64,000 nt of DNA from Nectonema munidae (GCA_030549495.1 JAUIRK010000121.1:851235-915234), one strand, 5' to 3'. Shown: positions 1 through 11,870, numbered from the stretch's first letter. Numbers and translations: made by a program. The notes: a model not told the origin generated them from the letters alone.

Positions 1-211
1 ATTTAATAAAATTTAGGAGTTGAAGTGAGATTTTATTAGGAGGTTTGAACAATAAGTTTAATTTTTGAAAGCATATAGTGTCCCTTCTTTACATAAAAAC
101 GGAAGTAAGAGCTGGCCTAAATATTTTAAATTTTAAAGTATACGAAGTTGGAATCAGATATTTTTCCTCCGACTCAACAAACCTACTAGACTATTCCGTT
201 TTAGTTTGCCA

Positions 212-472
212 CAGTGGCGGATCCAATAGGGGGGGGGGGCTCATAGGCCTAGCCCCCTATGAAAAATGGCTTCAAAAATTACCATTACTAATTTTGCTTT
301 TTCCTAAAACAATACTTGTTGGTAGTAGATTACGTTTATATCAACGATATGACAAGTCGAATTTTAAAAGACATAATACAGCTGTCTTATTCTCTGAAGA
401 CTTTTAGCAAAATTGCAAAAAATTTAAATAGATTTAGGCCCCCCATATAAGAAATTTCTGGATCCGCTACTG
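212..472. mobile_element. Non-autonomous hAT element (MITE)
   Basis: A 261-bp element with terminal inverted repeats CAGTGGCGGATCCA on the left and the reverse complement of CAGTAGCGGATCCA on the right. It is flanked by an exact 8-bp duplication, gtttgcca, at 204-211 and 473-480. The CAG start and 8-bp duplication are hallmarks of the hAT superfamily. A run of ten G lies close to the left end and a C run close to the right end. The open frame crossing it has no recognisable domain and is not a gene. The duplication is exact, so the insertion is probably young. Confidence 0.88.
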
Positions 473-582
473 GTTTGCCAGTTATATGATTTTATATTTA
501 CTGAAAGGTTAAATTCCAAATCTTATTGTAATTTGCTTCTGAAATACGATATCACTAAAAAAAATGACCTAAAATGTAAAAG

Positions 583-846
583 TTAATTTAAATAAGATTT
601 GAAATACTTTGCTCTGAAATTGTTCTGTTCTTTATTAGACGAAGAATCATTTGATTTTTCAAAGTCTTCAAAAAAAGTTTGAGGGTTAGATGTAACGTTA
701 AAAGACTTTGATGAAGAGCTCAGCTTCTCTTGAAGTTCTTTGTGATCAACTAAACTAAATTTTATATACTGAGAATTTTTTGAAATAGTCGATATAAAAA
801 CTGTTTTATTTGGATCATCCTCTACTTTCTTACCGGAAATAAACAT
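583..846 (-). CDS. Candidate small gene or exon, 87 aa, unknown function
   Basis: An open frame from a true ATG to TAA encoding 87 hydrophilic residues, rich in Ser, Lys and Asn, with a middle stretch of four serines and no signal peptide or membrane segment. I recognise no family. In its favour: it is not low-complexity, it lies outside visible transposons, and 18 nt upstream of the ATG it has the same TTTTTAG acceptor-like site (865-871) seen before SEC63, RAD51D and eIF3L here. Against it: it is short, no AATAAA is seen just downstream, and an AT-rich genome gives such frames by chance. It could also be one exon of a longer gene. Confidence 0.35.
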   Translation of the reverse strand: MFISGKKVEDDPNKTVFISTISKNSQYIKFSLVDHKELQEKLSSSSKSFNVTSNPQTFFEDFEKSNDSSSNKEQNNFRAKYFKSYLN

Positions 847-864
847 CTTGAATGATATATTAAT

Positions 865-871
865 CTAAAAA
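865..871 (-). promoter_or_regulatory. Acceptor-like TTTTTAG site before the small candidate gene
   Basis: On the minus strand the sequence reads TTTTTAG, ending 18 nt before the ATG at 846. It matches the sites before the three secure genes in this window, so it may be a cis- or trans-splice acceptor. Evidence is positional only. Confidence 0.3.
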
Positions 872-2700
872 TGTTATAGATATATAACACAAAAAATAGA
901 TTTTTTAAAAAAATACAAAGGATTCCTAGAATGAGTGGAGGGATAGATAACAAATTTCAGTTTTTAAAAAACTATTTTATTTGGGAGAGGTCAATAAGGG
1001 AACGTGGTTGCTTTGAAGTGTGTGTGGCTTCCATTTGGAGTCTAAAAGGATAGGCAAAACGCTTCATTGCTATATAGTATCGATGCAACACAAAAAAGTT
1101 TAAGCTTCTGGCATTATCATCATTTCTTAAAATGAGGGCGGAGGCCGGTCAGAGTTAAGGAGAAACAAAATTTTGGAAGAGTCAAAATTTCCCAAATATT
1201 ATTGACTCTCACTCTTATTCATAAATCAAAGTGCTCTAATATGCAGGCATTGTTATAAAGATCTTGTTTACATGATTAAATATATTTTAACCTGACTACC
1301 TAATGCCAAAAACTTATTCACGTTAGGGAATATTTGTTTCTACTTAGTGAAAAGCATTACAATGGTCGTGCCTTTTTTCAAGTATCGGCATCGGAATCGT
1401 ATCTGGAAGATTTAGTACCCTTCCAGATACTTTTATTCCGAATCCTTTGAAGGGGTGCATACACATGGCTCGTAAGCATTTAAAATCTAAAAAGTTTCAA
1501 CCTTCACTTTAAATTTTGCCTAACGTTACTATTTCATATAAATTTTTAATTCAAATTTGCTTGAAAATCAAGCATCTGTTGTTTCGAATTTTTAAAGAAT
1601 TTCATTAAAAAAATTGATGATATTATAAAAGCGAAATCAATCGCCATACAATTTGTGCTATATTATATAATCTTGCGGTCTTTGATCTTCCTTATTTTTT
1701 AAACCCTTAAATTTGGCACAGTCTTGAATAAAACATGAATATTTGCACATTTATTTCAAATATTTAGTGCTAGATATGCGCCTATAAAAAATGCATGTGC
1801 TATATTTATCAGAGAGAAAATAGTTTATCAAAGATAAACATGTGACTGTATAGATATAAGCGTTAAATCTAAAACAAAATCAGCTTGTATATGTGTCAAT
1901 GATTGGACTATAGAAAATCCTTTCAAATTTAATTTTAAAGTGTAGGCCTTGTCTCAAATAAACTTACATATTATTATTAACACCAAATACGCTAGGTTAG
2001 ATTTTTCAAAAGTCAAAGTAAATTTTTTAAATCAAGTAGAATCAGAATGGTAATCTGAAGCATTTTTGGAAATACGCATCATACAAAATTTAGACATCTT
2101 CGCATCATTAATTCTAATAATGTGTATATTAGTTACACCTTTTTTTATATAAGCAACCGAGTTGCTAAGGGTTCAGGCTTCAAATGAGGTCAAAAATTGG
2201 GCAACTTGTTTAGCAACCCTCAGGCATCAAAAGGATCTCCTACTAAATTTTTGGAATTATAAACATATGCTTCATTTCTCACTTTCCGAAAAATGAGACT
2301 CATTTTAAGTTAATTTAATTATTTTTAATATTATTTAATAAAAATTAAATTTTAATAATTTGGCATAAATTTGTGGAGGCGGTGAATTCATCGAGAATTA
2401 TTTACCGATATACACAATTAATAAATAAACATTATATTAAACATCTCTTATTTCAGATCGTTTGTATTCAAATTTAAATAAGCTAAAGCTAATTCTAATT
2501 TAATTCTAAATTTTCGGTAAAATGTATATTTGATAAATTGTGTATGTTGGTGAATTCACCTAAGCAGATTTTTACCCCATCCCGAAAAATGTAACCTGGA
2601 ATGATACTTCAAAGTAGAAGGAACTCTCTTACTCTATATTCATTTAACTATATGTTTATATTTTATGGATTCCAAATGTACTAATTATATATTCGTCTGC
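872..2700. other. Gene-poor AT-rich stretch
   Basis: No coding frame with a recognisable domain on either strand. Short stretches around 2155-2225 (AGCAACC and GGTTGCT blocks) and 2370-2570 (GGTGAATTCA and TGAATTCACC about 190 bp apart) look like worn inverted repeats of small transposons, but no paired ends with a target duplication could be found. Confidence 0.5.
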
Positions 2701-2701
2701 A

Positions 2702-3398
2702 CTAGTGATGGGACGATACTGAACTAATTGAGGCTACCGATAACGATTCTTTTTATTTTGAAACTTTATAATTTTCACAAATCGACTAAGTATCCAATTA
2801 GCAATTATCTTTGACTAGGTTGAGAAAACATAAAAAACATGAAAATTTTTCTATACAACATAAATGATAATAACCTTTAAAATGTTTAACACAAGTGGTA
2901 AAAACATTTTAAAAACGATAATAAATCCGAAAATGAAATAAAATCGTTTCTTCTTACAACGTTATAGCTTCATTATGGTCTTGTAACAAAAGATCAATTG
3001 ATGCATCATACACCTCTTTGAAGTGTAGAGTTAAGATAAGTAATCATGTATTGTATGTTGTCATTACATTCATATACGTTCCTATTATGTAGATTGCAGA
3101 ATATTATTATACAAATCAAGCAGAAAGGTTATTCTAAATAGCATTCGATCAAAAAGCACGTCTAAAATTTAAAAGTTTTTGACTATATAAGGTATTAAGG
3201 AAAAATGTTTATCAGAAAAGACTAAACAATAGACCTTGTATTACATAAAATATTAACTTTGTTTATTTAATAAAAAAAAATATTCAAAAATAATTAAAAA
3301 ACCGGGAAAAGATATAGGAATATATCAGTAAATATTTCCAATGCGATTCCGATATATGAAAAAATCGCCCTCACGATTCTGATTAATTGTCCCATCTG
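2702..3398. mobile_element. Possible DNA-transposon MITE
   Basis: The left edge reads CTAGTGATGGGACGAT. The right edge is the reverse complement of CCAGATGGGACAAT. They share an inverted GATGGGAC core. The interior is AT-rich, with no coding potential. No clean target-site duplication was found, so both the exact ends and the superfamily (hAT is likely from the termini) are uncertain. Confidence 0.4.
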
Positions 3399-3489
3399 GA
3401 CTCCTTGTTACCATATCAAAATCTGATAAAATTTATCTAAAAGAAATTTACTCTGGAGTGACAAAAAAAAATTCTTAAGCCGTGTTCAA

Positions 3490-4110
3490 AATTGCACAAG
3501 AAGGAAAGGTTTAAAATAAATCGTTACACCATTTCCAATCTATTTTTTGTTTTTTACTTACATAAAAATGGCTCTTTGACAAAACTTTTTATGACTGCAA
3601 AAAATAATGTTTTTGTATTTGGACAACGATCAAATTCATTGAGTAACGAGTTTCTTCATCAATTGGACAAAAGCTTTGAAAGTTTGACTCAATCATTATT
3701 AGGAATATAAAAACTGAAGCTCGGGTAATGCTTAATTTAAATATTTTATATACAGAAGATAGTATATTTTTCAAGAGGAAATTTGAGGATCGGGCAATTG
3801 TCCATTAGACAGTTGGGCTAGAACAATTCAATTAAAAAGAGCATCTGAAAATGAATTTCTATTTTTAAATATTGAAAGAAATTCAATTGAAAGAAACTTT
3901 AGAAAATATACTATCTTCATGGTTTCAGCTAAAAAAAAATTACAACTTAAACACTGATTTATCATGTTTATTAGGGCCAAATTACATTGATATGAAAGAT
4001 TTAAATACTAATTATTGATTTATAAGTTTCAATCTTTCTAAAAAAGAAGCGTTATAAATGTAGAAATACAAATTAAATCCATAATAATTATAAAAAAGTT
4101 TGATGACATT
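3490..4110 (+). pseudogene. Degenerate coding-like remnant, unidentified
   Basis: Several short plus-strand frames in succession have amino-acid composition like real protein (for example pieces near 3640-3715 and 3860-4000), but they are interrupted by stops and frame changes and I cannot assign a family. It may be an old transposon ORF. Evidence is weak. Confidence 0.2.
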
Positions 4111-4169
4111 TTGAAGGTTTTGATGAAATAAAAATTAAAATAATTATAAAAATTTAGCTTAGTTGGTTT

Positions 4170-4265
4170 GTTTTTATATCAAAGCACTTTCAGACAATAG
4201 GCTATATGCTCGCATTATGCCTGAAGAATCACAGTTATTTGTGATTTAGTTCTTAAAATTTCAAA
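4170..4265 (-). repeat. SINE fragment (second tRNA-derived family)
   Basis: This piece resembles the reverse complement of 38340-38395 and also the sequence at 11740-11800. The shared block contains ATGCTCGCATTATG and a CAAAGCACTTTCAG core. The best-preserved member is at 37895-38400, where a tRNA-like head with a B box (GGTTCGATCCCC) is visible. This copy keeps only the tail. Confidence 0.5.
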
Positions 4266-4427
4266 GCTTTGACGATGAAACTCCTTATCTTCAACTGGCT
4301 AAGTGTACAGCCTAATAACCACTGTTATTAATATACAATTTATTATTATTTGTTTATTAAAAAATATTTACAATAATAATGAATTATTTGGACTTGAGGC
4401 TAATTCTTATGTGTGATTAAATTTTTG

Positions 4428-4545
4428 GATTCGATTTCGGTTCTATCTAGCATCAAACCTTCTTTTCTCATAGTTTGATAGATGCGGCTCAATTAGGACT
4501 TCTCTGTGAAAACACTCGAACATACCTCCACTTTAATCATTAAAA
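4428..4545 (+). repeat. Worn tRNA-derived SINE
   Basis: A degenerate member of the SINE family seen better at 39899-40025 and 51389-51525. A B-box-like GGTTCTATCTAGC is followed by the family body (CATAGTTTGATA, then CTTCTCTGTGAAAACAC). The tRNA-like A-box end is poorly preserved. Confidence 0.5.
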
Positions 4546-4834
4546 AAGTTGGAATCAAATTGCCACACGGGGCCATAGACAGAACAGGACTTTTGAGGCC
4601 ATATTTTGTTAGGTGACACCCCGACACACTTTTATTATGAATAAAATGTTAAGATTAATACACATTCTTTATTAATATGTTAGATATCTTTCGAGGTGAA
4701 TTAAGAGGAGTCCAAAATTTTCATCTAGAAAGTTATGTCACAATATTGTCAAATTTCAAAAGCAATAGACGTTTGTAAAAAGGTGTTTGGTTTTATTGAG
4801 TTTTTTAGTGTAGATCAAAGTGCAAATTAAAAAG

Positions 4835-5312
4835 GGGTGTTGAGAAAAAATGCCCCCATGTGCCCACTAATGCCCACCTTTATTTTCTTCATGGAAAAAA
4901 ATAAAATTTTCAATAATAAAATGAAAAAAAGTGCATAAAGTTTTTTTTCAAGTTTTAAAATATTTTTGAGTAGTTTCTTAATTTTTATTTGATATTAACA
5001 AATTTTTTTATTCTCGAACAAACTAATTATCCATTCAATCGACAATTTAAATTTTAAAGATCCAATAGATTTAAATAATTGTTTTAAAGATTTAGTAAGC
5101 TTAATATTTTTTTGTTTAAATTATATCTATTAATTGTATTAAATTATATTATACTATAAAAGATTGAGACATTTAAGATCTGTATAAAACAATAAAAAGT
5201 AATTTTTTTGATAAATCATAAATACTATTTGCTCTGTATGTGATGATTAAAAATTGTAGATACCAACCAAGAAATGAAATATCTTCAAAAATCTATAAAG
5301 CTGACTTAAAGC
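4835..5312 (+). repeat. Left terminal inverted repeat of the MULE
   Basis: About 478 bp matching the reverse complement of 11004-11495 with few differences. It contains GC-bearing TGCCC motifs at the tip and a long AT-rich body. The first part of the OTU-like ORF (from 5240) lies inside it, so the same coding start is present inverted in the right repeat. Confidence 0.9.
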
Positions 5313-5700
5313 CATTATCAACGCCTCTAGATAGAAACTGTTCTTTTAACGCTGCCTTACTCATCTTATTTGGAAATAAAAAAATCCTTAGTAGGGACCC
5401 AAGTATGGAAAAAGTTTCCCCAATTATAGAAGGAATTATCAAACTTTGTGTTTAAAATTCTTGGTGTTCAGTTTTAGCAATTAAAGCAGTTGTTAGTGTT
5501 TTTTGAAGATCAATTAAGGGGTTTAATTTTTCACCCAATTTATGTATTAATTTTATAATAATCGTACACATAAAATATTCGGAGAGATGTACAGTTTGTT
5601 CTTCAAATTTTATTCTAGGTTCCATTTTTGCTTGACTTGTAAAGTTATTTTTACTTCGAATGTTTACATTTGGGATCTTATACTTGATTAATGATCCAAA
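5240..5700 (+). pseudogene. OTU-type cysteine protease-like ORF carried by the MULE
   Basis: The open part (5240-5455) contains LDRNCSFNAALLILFGN, which matches the OTU catalytic motif D-G-N-C-x-F with Asp and Cys kept and the Gly replaced by Arg. Beyond its stop, further plus-strand pieces to about 5700 look like the rest of an OTU domain but are broken. OTU proteins cleave ubiquitin-type conjugates. Here the ORF is transposon cargo, in the position of the second gene of MuDR. An alternative is that an unrelated OTU element inserted earlier. A better-preserved OTU motif lies at 16389-16480. Confidence 0.5.
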
Positions 5701-6510
5701 GAATATTAATAAAAGTTTGTTTATTTGTGTTAAAAATCTTCGATTGTAAAGCTTGTATTATTACACTCATGTTTTGAACCGCAGATTTTTTGTATTTTTT
5801 TTATATTGTTTAATTTTTAGGTCAAAAGTGTTGATTTGACTCTTCTTTTATGTTCTGTTTTACAAGCTGTTACACTTATAGAATTATATAAAAGTTTTGA
5901 AAAAATACTTCCCCATTATCAGAAAACATATTGGAGTATTATCAAATCCCTGCCTAGGTATTTGTTAATTCTAAGTTCGTCAAAAGAATCGCTTTGAAGC
6001 TTAAACGACCAAAATTTTACAAAAGAAAGTCATAAATTATACGGTAAATTCTCTTAAATTTTTTTTAACTCAAATCAATACTTTATTTAAGGTTGAAGCA
6101 AACAGAAAAGATTCGGGTAGAATTTTTCATCTATTCCTATTTGAATTGATGTTTGGATGTGAATTTACCTTATTATAAGATGTTACAGTAATAACTGAAA
6201 ATTGATATTATTTCCTCTTTTTCCTCCTCTTTCATGTATTTATTATATATTGCAAAAGACTCAAAAATGGAATTCTTGGGTGGTATACAAGATTTTTTTA
6301 TATATGTGTATTATTTTTTTATTATTTTCAATAAAATTTTTCTATTTTTAAAAACTACTGTCTTCGTGATTTTTACTTTGTTTGTAACATCAGATTTTTC
6401 GGAATAAATACTCAAAAAAATCTCAAGACAAGCGCAAGTAAGTATTGATTTAGAGTATTTACAGAAAATTGTTTAAATCTTTATATTGATTTGGATTTTT
6501 ATACTAAAAT

Positions 6511-9500
6511 GAAGAAGAAGAAGAAGAAGAAGAAGAAGAATTTATTAGCATAAAATAATCTCATAAAAAAAAAATTTCACATTTGAGAATATGCTTGTAT
6601 TTCAAGGGTCAGAAGACCGTAACAGAAATACTAAAAAAAACATTAAAATATTTTTTTTAATTGTTCATAAATGTTAAATAAATGTTAAATCAACAATTAA
6701 ACATAGTTAAAAATGAAATTGATATTAAAAAAATTTAAATAAAAAAATCAAATTATATTAAATCATCACAAAATTGATTCAATCTTGTTTCAATAAATAT
6801 TCATTCAGGCGTCTTTTTAATGTTGAAAGTGAAACATTCATAATTTGAAAATCTTGCAAATATTCATTCCAGATTTTAGTTATACGAAACTTCAAACTTG
6901 ACTGCGTGGATTTCAAGCGATATGATGGTATCTGCAAATTATACATATATCTTGGGGAAAAACGTTCTGAATCGTGATTGAATGTGAAAAAATTGCTTAT
7001 GGCCACAGGCAAATATCCATTAAAAAATTTCCAAGCCACAATACAAAGTTGTTTGATATAAATTTCTTTTATATTGAGCAAGTTGTTACTTTTAAAAATT
7101 GAAAGAGTATGCGCTCGGAATGTCAGATTGGATACCAATCTTATGCATTTTTTTTGAAGAGTATGCAAACTTGAGAGGTCCACAAAGCCCCAATTGACCA
7201 AACTATAGGAAAGATGAGGCAAAACTAGTGATCTATATATATCCAGTTTAATTTTCGATGGAAGTGATCTGAATCGATATAAAATACCAATTACAATACT
7301 AACTTTAGTGCAAATGTGTTTAATGTGTAGATTCCAATTCAATTTTTCACTCAAGATTAAACCTAAATAATTATGAGATACTGATAAATGCAAATTGAGA
7401 TTTTTCAAGAAGGTAGGCTGAGCATTTTTCTTAGAAAAAAACATATGAACAGTTTTAGAGTTATTAATTCCAAGTTCATTCACTGTACACCAACCAAAAA
7501 CTTTATTGACATTTTCTCTATAAACAGACTCAATTGTTTTATTCTGAGCCAGAGAAACATTTAGGAGAAATGAATAAGGTATAAGAATAGTCAAATCATC
7601 AGCAAAAGCTAAAAACTCTAACGAAGCGTTTGATTGAAATATGTCATTAATATAAATTAAAAAAAGGAAGGGACCCAAAACAGAACCCTGAGGTACTCCT
7701 CTGGATACATGAATCAAATTTGAATAACTATCATTCGCAAACACTGCTTGTTTTCTGAATGACAAATATGATTTAAAAAATTTCAAAGTTCTTTCATCAA
7801 ATCCATACTTTTCCAGCTTGAATAAAAGTTTTTCATGTGATACTGAGTCGAAAGCTTTCGATAAATCTAGGAACAATGCTAAAATATCATCTCCAGAATC
7901 AAGATATTCATAAATTGATGTCAAGAAAAATGAATGTGCAAACGTAGTAGAAGAATTTTTCCTAAAACCGAACTGCTTTGAATTGAAGAGATTGTTTTGA
8001 TCAAAATGATGAATTAATTGCTTGAGAATAATTTTTTCAAAAAGTTTTGAAATTATGCTAATCAAAGAGATTGGACGATAATTGTTGATGTCGTGTCTCT
8101 CACCTTTTTTTTGTAGACAGGTATGCACTTACTAATTTTGAGACATGATGGAAAGAGTGAATTTTGCATGCACGAATTAAAAGCTAAAAATAGTGGATAT
8201 GCTATTTCATTTTCAATGAGTTTTAGGTGATAAGAAGAAATTCCATAAAAATCTTCACTTTTACTATTTTTCAAATTTTTAATGGCAATGAGCACTTCCT
8301 CCAGAGTGATTTCTTCAAGTCTAAACTTCGAACTTTGAAAAGGAATGTAATTTTTCATTTCAGAAAAAGATGATTGAGGTACACGGCTAATAAATGAATT
8401 ATTTATGAAATCACATAGATTTTGTTCATTTATGATTTGAGAATTATCTTTTAGAATTAAAGATGAATCTTCATTCTTTTTAATCAATTTATTAATATTC
8501 TTCCAGACTTCTTTGCTATTTTTGTTTTCAAACAATCGTGCATAGAATTTTTCTTTTAAACTTCTCGTCATCTGCTTTACTTGTTGACAAAAGTGAGTAT
8601 GTTGATTTTTTAGATCATAATTTATTTTATATTCACGGGTTCTTTTAATTTTAAAAAATACTTTATCCCTTTTCTTTATTAGAGTCAATAATTCTTCATT
8701 TGCCCATTCAGCAAATCTTTCTTTATACTTATTGAAATTTTTCGTTTTTTGTACTTTTTTAGCCTGATTAGCACAATAACTTAAACAATGATTAATTGTG
8801 TAAATCATATTTTCTGGATCAGACTCACTTGGAAAATACCAACAAATTGAACGTAATAGATTCTGAAAAAAACTCTTATCAAATATGACTCTGGGAGATT
8901 TCTGATTTTTATGCAATTGATTACGAAAGCTATGTTCAATGGTTGTAAAAATTGGAATATGGTCTGAAAAGGATGTTTGTATATTGTATCCCTTAAATTT
9001 TTTCTCACTTGATACAAATATATTATCTATCAATGTAAATGCTTGGTATCTCGTTGGTTTGGTGATTGAAGGTACGAAATGGTGTTGCATAAGCAAATTC
9101 AAAAAAAGGAAGAATAATTCTTATTATTATATTCGAGGAGGTTAATATTAAAATCACCAAGAATAATTGATCTGTTATTATTGTGTTTGTTTTTCATCAA
9201 AAAAGTTTGAAAATTTTCAAAAAATTCATCCATATGATCGCTACCCAAAAGAGGCAATCGGTAAATATTGTGAAAAGATAAAATATTTGAAAAACCAGAA
9301 GTTATGCTAATGGAAAAAACTTCATAAAGATTTGACGAAAATTCACTATCCAAAATGTCAACTTTATACTGTTCTTTAACGAAAAAGCATAAGCCTCCAT
9401 GTTGTGAAATTCTCTTCGGTTGAGAAAAAAACATGTAACCAGGTATATTATATGTAATATCATCCAACATCCAAGTTTCTTGCAAGGCTAAGACATCAAT

Positions 9501-9750
9501 GTAAACATTGTTTCTTTTTAATTGTTTTAACATTAATTCAATATGATTGAATTTTGCTCGAATAGATTGAACATTCATTGATAATATGTTAAAATTGAAA
9601 AAATCAGAAGATTTATCTTCATTTAGTTTTAAAATATCAGATTTATGTAAATGAACATCATAACTTTTATCATAATTATCAAAAAGCAAATCTGTTAAAT
9701 CGAATGATTCGTCAACCATTAGAAAGTAATATATCCAATTAATTCATTTT
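6511..9750 (-). mobile_element. Non-LTR retrotransposon (LINE, CR1/Jockey-like group), nested in the MULE
   Basis: A LINE reading leftward. Its 3' tail on the minus strand is TAATAAA followed by ten TTC units (6511-6540 on the plus strand reads as GAA repeats), a microsatellite tail rather than poly(A). The pol gene spans 6779-9719 with endonuclease then reverse transcriptase. The 5' boundary is not certain and no target duplication was seen. No separate first ORF is visible upstream of the endonuclease, so the copy may be 5'-truncated. The frame is open over almost all of pol, so this is a young copy. Confidence 0.88.
6779..9719 (-). pseudogene. LINE pol: AP-like endonuclease plus reverse transcriptase
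   Basis: It is read in three frames. 9719-9099 holds the AP-type endonuclease start (SMNVQSIRAK, LALQETWM, LGDFNINLL). 9102-8062 holds the endonuclease end (SFSDHIPIFTTIE) and linker. 8128-6779 holds the reverse transcriptase: NNYRPISLIS, DLSKAFDSV at residues 88-96, RGVPQGSVLGPFLFLIYIND at 143-162, and the catalytic FADD at 175-178, then the thumb and a C-terminal Jockey/CR1-like region. The two frame changes both fall in homopolymers, an A/T run near 9101-9107 and a T run near 8103-8112. They are either single-base slips or sequencing errors. Apart from these, pol appears complete. Confidence 0.85.
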
Positions 9751-10009
9751 TTTTATCAACAAATTATCGTATATTTTTTTCTTAAGAAAAAAATGCTAGA
9801 ATATCTTAGTTTATTAAATCAAAAACATAATAAACTTACAATTAAAAAATCAGAAAATTTTATTAAAATAATATAACATTCAATTAATCTTCAATGTAAC
9901 TGAACAAAGCAAAGTCTAAACTATCTTTTTTGATAATGGGTTCATCCTAAAAAATTACAGAATAATTTAGATAAAAATTATGAATATATTGAAATATACC
10001 AAAATTCAA

Positions 10010-10985
10010 AATTTCATTTTCTTAAGGTGTCTTTTTTGGCCAGGCTTCAGAGCTATCTTTTCAACATTTTTTGCTATCAACAATTGGTTTTGAGATGTTG
10101 TGTATTTAGCTTTTATTTAGTTTTCCAATCGTTAATGAAATCCTTGTATTTCTTTTCTTTCTTCATTCGATAATTTTATCCACTGCATGTAGTTTACTCG
10201 ATATTTAATTCCATCGCCTACTAAATTATATTCTCCTTGTCCATGCAATGCGGACTTTATTTGGTTTTCTTGAAAAAGTGTTTGATCATATAACTTGCGG
10301 GTGAGTTGAAACATTTTGTTAGGTTTCCAATCCACTAAATTTTTGATTATATGATTTAACGATTCTGAATGGTTATTTTTTCAGTTTATCTGTAAATGGG
10401 AATTTTTTAAGCATGGTTCCACAACATGTTTTTTAATAATTGGAAAATATTTATTTAGGAAATTTAAATTTTGATTTGTATTCTGGTAAAAGTTTTCAAT
10501 TATTAATTTTACCTTTTCATCAAACTCACTTAATGAATTGGAAGATGTTAGGCCGTTGGTACTAAATATTTTATTAATAAAAGAGTTTATTTCTTTTTCT
10601 TTTAGCCTCAGTTTTTGTCTTAATGTTCTTTTATATCTTGAAGATGTCTCACACAAAACAACATATTTACATTAGGAAAATGACATCTTATAGATTTAAC
10701 GATAGCAAGTTCCTGATCAGATCCTATGTAAAGTTGTTCCTGTTGAAACTTGCTTTTCAAATTATGGTTAAGTACTAAAGATAAGTGTGAGAAAAAAACC
10801 GAAAATGTATTGAAGCTTGAATCAAAATGTAAAAAAACAGGTGCCATCAAAATAGGTGCTCTTTTAGTTGAGCGTTTGAACAAATTTCTGTCTTGATACA
10901 CTGTGCAAGTCACATAGCAAGATCCTAAATTGAATGTTTTATCAATACCTAAAACACAACTCTTTGAATAATAAATACAATTAAT
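10010..10985 (-). pseudogene. MULE transposase remnant
   Basis: Minus-strand pieces read CVLGIDKTFNLGSCYVT, then PVFLHFDSSFNTFSVFFSHL, IGSDQELAIV, and FPNVNMLFCVRHLQD, the order found in animal MULE transposases, with acidic residues of the DDE core in GIDKTF and GSDQE. Further on come NNHSESLNHIIK and DWKPNKM, and a basic C-terminus near 10015. There is one frame change near 10620-10656 and one in-frame TGA at 10381-10383. The usual N-terminal zinc-binding region is missing, because the right inverted repeat begins just upstream. It is therefore non-functional here. Confidence 0.82.
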
Positions 10986-11003
10986 CTTTATAAAAAATAT
11001 AAA

Positions 11004-11495
11004 GCTTTAAGTCAGCTTTATAGATTTTTGAAGATATTTCATTTCTTGGTTGGTATCTACAATTTTTAATCATCATATACAGAGCAAATAGTATTTATGA
11101 TTTATCAAAAAAATTACTTTTTATTGTTTTATACAGATCTTAAATGTCTCAATCTTTTATAGTATAATATAATTTAATACAATTAATAGATATAATTTAA
11201 ACAAAAAAAATATTAAGCTTACTAAATCTTTAAAACAATTATTTAAATCTATTGGATCTTTAAAATTTAAATTGTCGATTGAATGGATAATTAGTTTGTT
11301 CGAGAATAAAGAAAAATAATTCAAAAAATTTGTTAATATCAAATAAAAATTAAGAAACTACTCAAAAATATTTTAAAACTTGAAAAAAAACTTTATGCAC
11401 TTTTTTTCATTTATTATTGAAAATTTTATTTTTTTCCATGAAGAAAATAAAGGTGGGCATTAGTGGGCACATGTGGGCATTTTTTCTCAACACCC
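11004..11495 (-). repeat. Right terminal inverted repeat of the MULE
   Basis: The 492-bp partner of the left repeat, ending CTCAACACCC before the 9-bp duplication attaaaaag. Slightly longer than the left repeat through small indels. The high similarity of the two arms suggests recent activity or conversion between them. Confidence 0.9.
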
Positions 11496-11734
11496 ATTAA
11501 AAAGACTTTTTAGAACATCGTTTTTCGGATTGCTTAAATTGAATTTCAACAATAACTAATAATTATAAAAAAAAATTCTGAATATGTTACATAAATATGC
11601 TCAAGATGTTGAAAATGGTTCTCCTAATACACTCATTGAAGAAAAAGAGATAATTAATGAAATAAAAAATATCTCATTTTTGTCATGAATACGTTGAAGA
11701 AAATTCTAGAAATTATGTTGGTTAGTTTTTTAAC

Positions 11735-11870
11735 ATTCACTTATAACGCTCTATGCTTGCATTATCCTTGAAGATTTTTAACCATAGTTATTTTTGATTA
11801 TAATTTTAAGAGTCGGTATCCTTGGGGATCAAAACCCTGAACTTCTCTAATGAGTTTATTATCACAAAGC
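11735..11870 (-). repeat. SINE fragment (second tRNA-derived family)
   Basis: Similar to the reverse complement of 38289-38400: both hold the GGTTCGATCCCC-type B box (here in the GGGGATCAAAACC form), the AAGAGT block and the ATGCTTGCATTAT block. Orientation is minus. The tRNA head is incomplete. Confidence 0.45.

Larger units (their letters stand above)
4835..11495. mobile_element. MULE (Mutator-like) DNA transposon carrying transposase and OTU-like ORFs, with nested LINE
   Basis: A 6.66-kb element beginning GGGTGTTGAGAAAAAATGCC and ending with its reverse complement. It has long terminal inverted repeats (4835-5312 and 11004-11495) and an exact 9-bp target duplication, attaaaaag, at 4826-4834 and 11496-11504. 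Long inverted repeats, 9-bp duplications and the transposase remnant identify the Mutator superfamily. The transposase remnant runs leftward from beside the right repeat and an OTU-like ORF runs rightward out of the left repeat, a convergent layout like that of maize MuDR. A LINE (about 6511-9750) sits between them. Without it the MULE is about 3.4 kb. The coding parts are broken, so mobility would need help from other copies. Confidence 0.92.

Noticed and set aside
78-407. 109-residue protein
   Set aside because: It runs through the hAT MITE at 212-472 and has no domain.
6511-6540. Independent GAA microsatellite
   Set aside because: It sits exactly at the 3' end of the LINE after TAATAAA on the minus strand, so it is the LINE tail.
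11157-11342. 61-residue minus-strand ORF
   Set aside because: It lies within the right inverted repeat of the MULE and is low-complexity AT-rich sequence.
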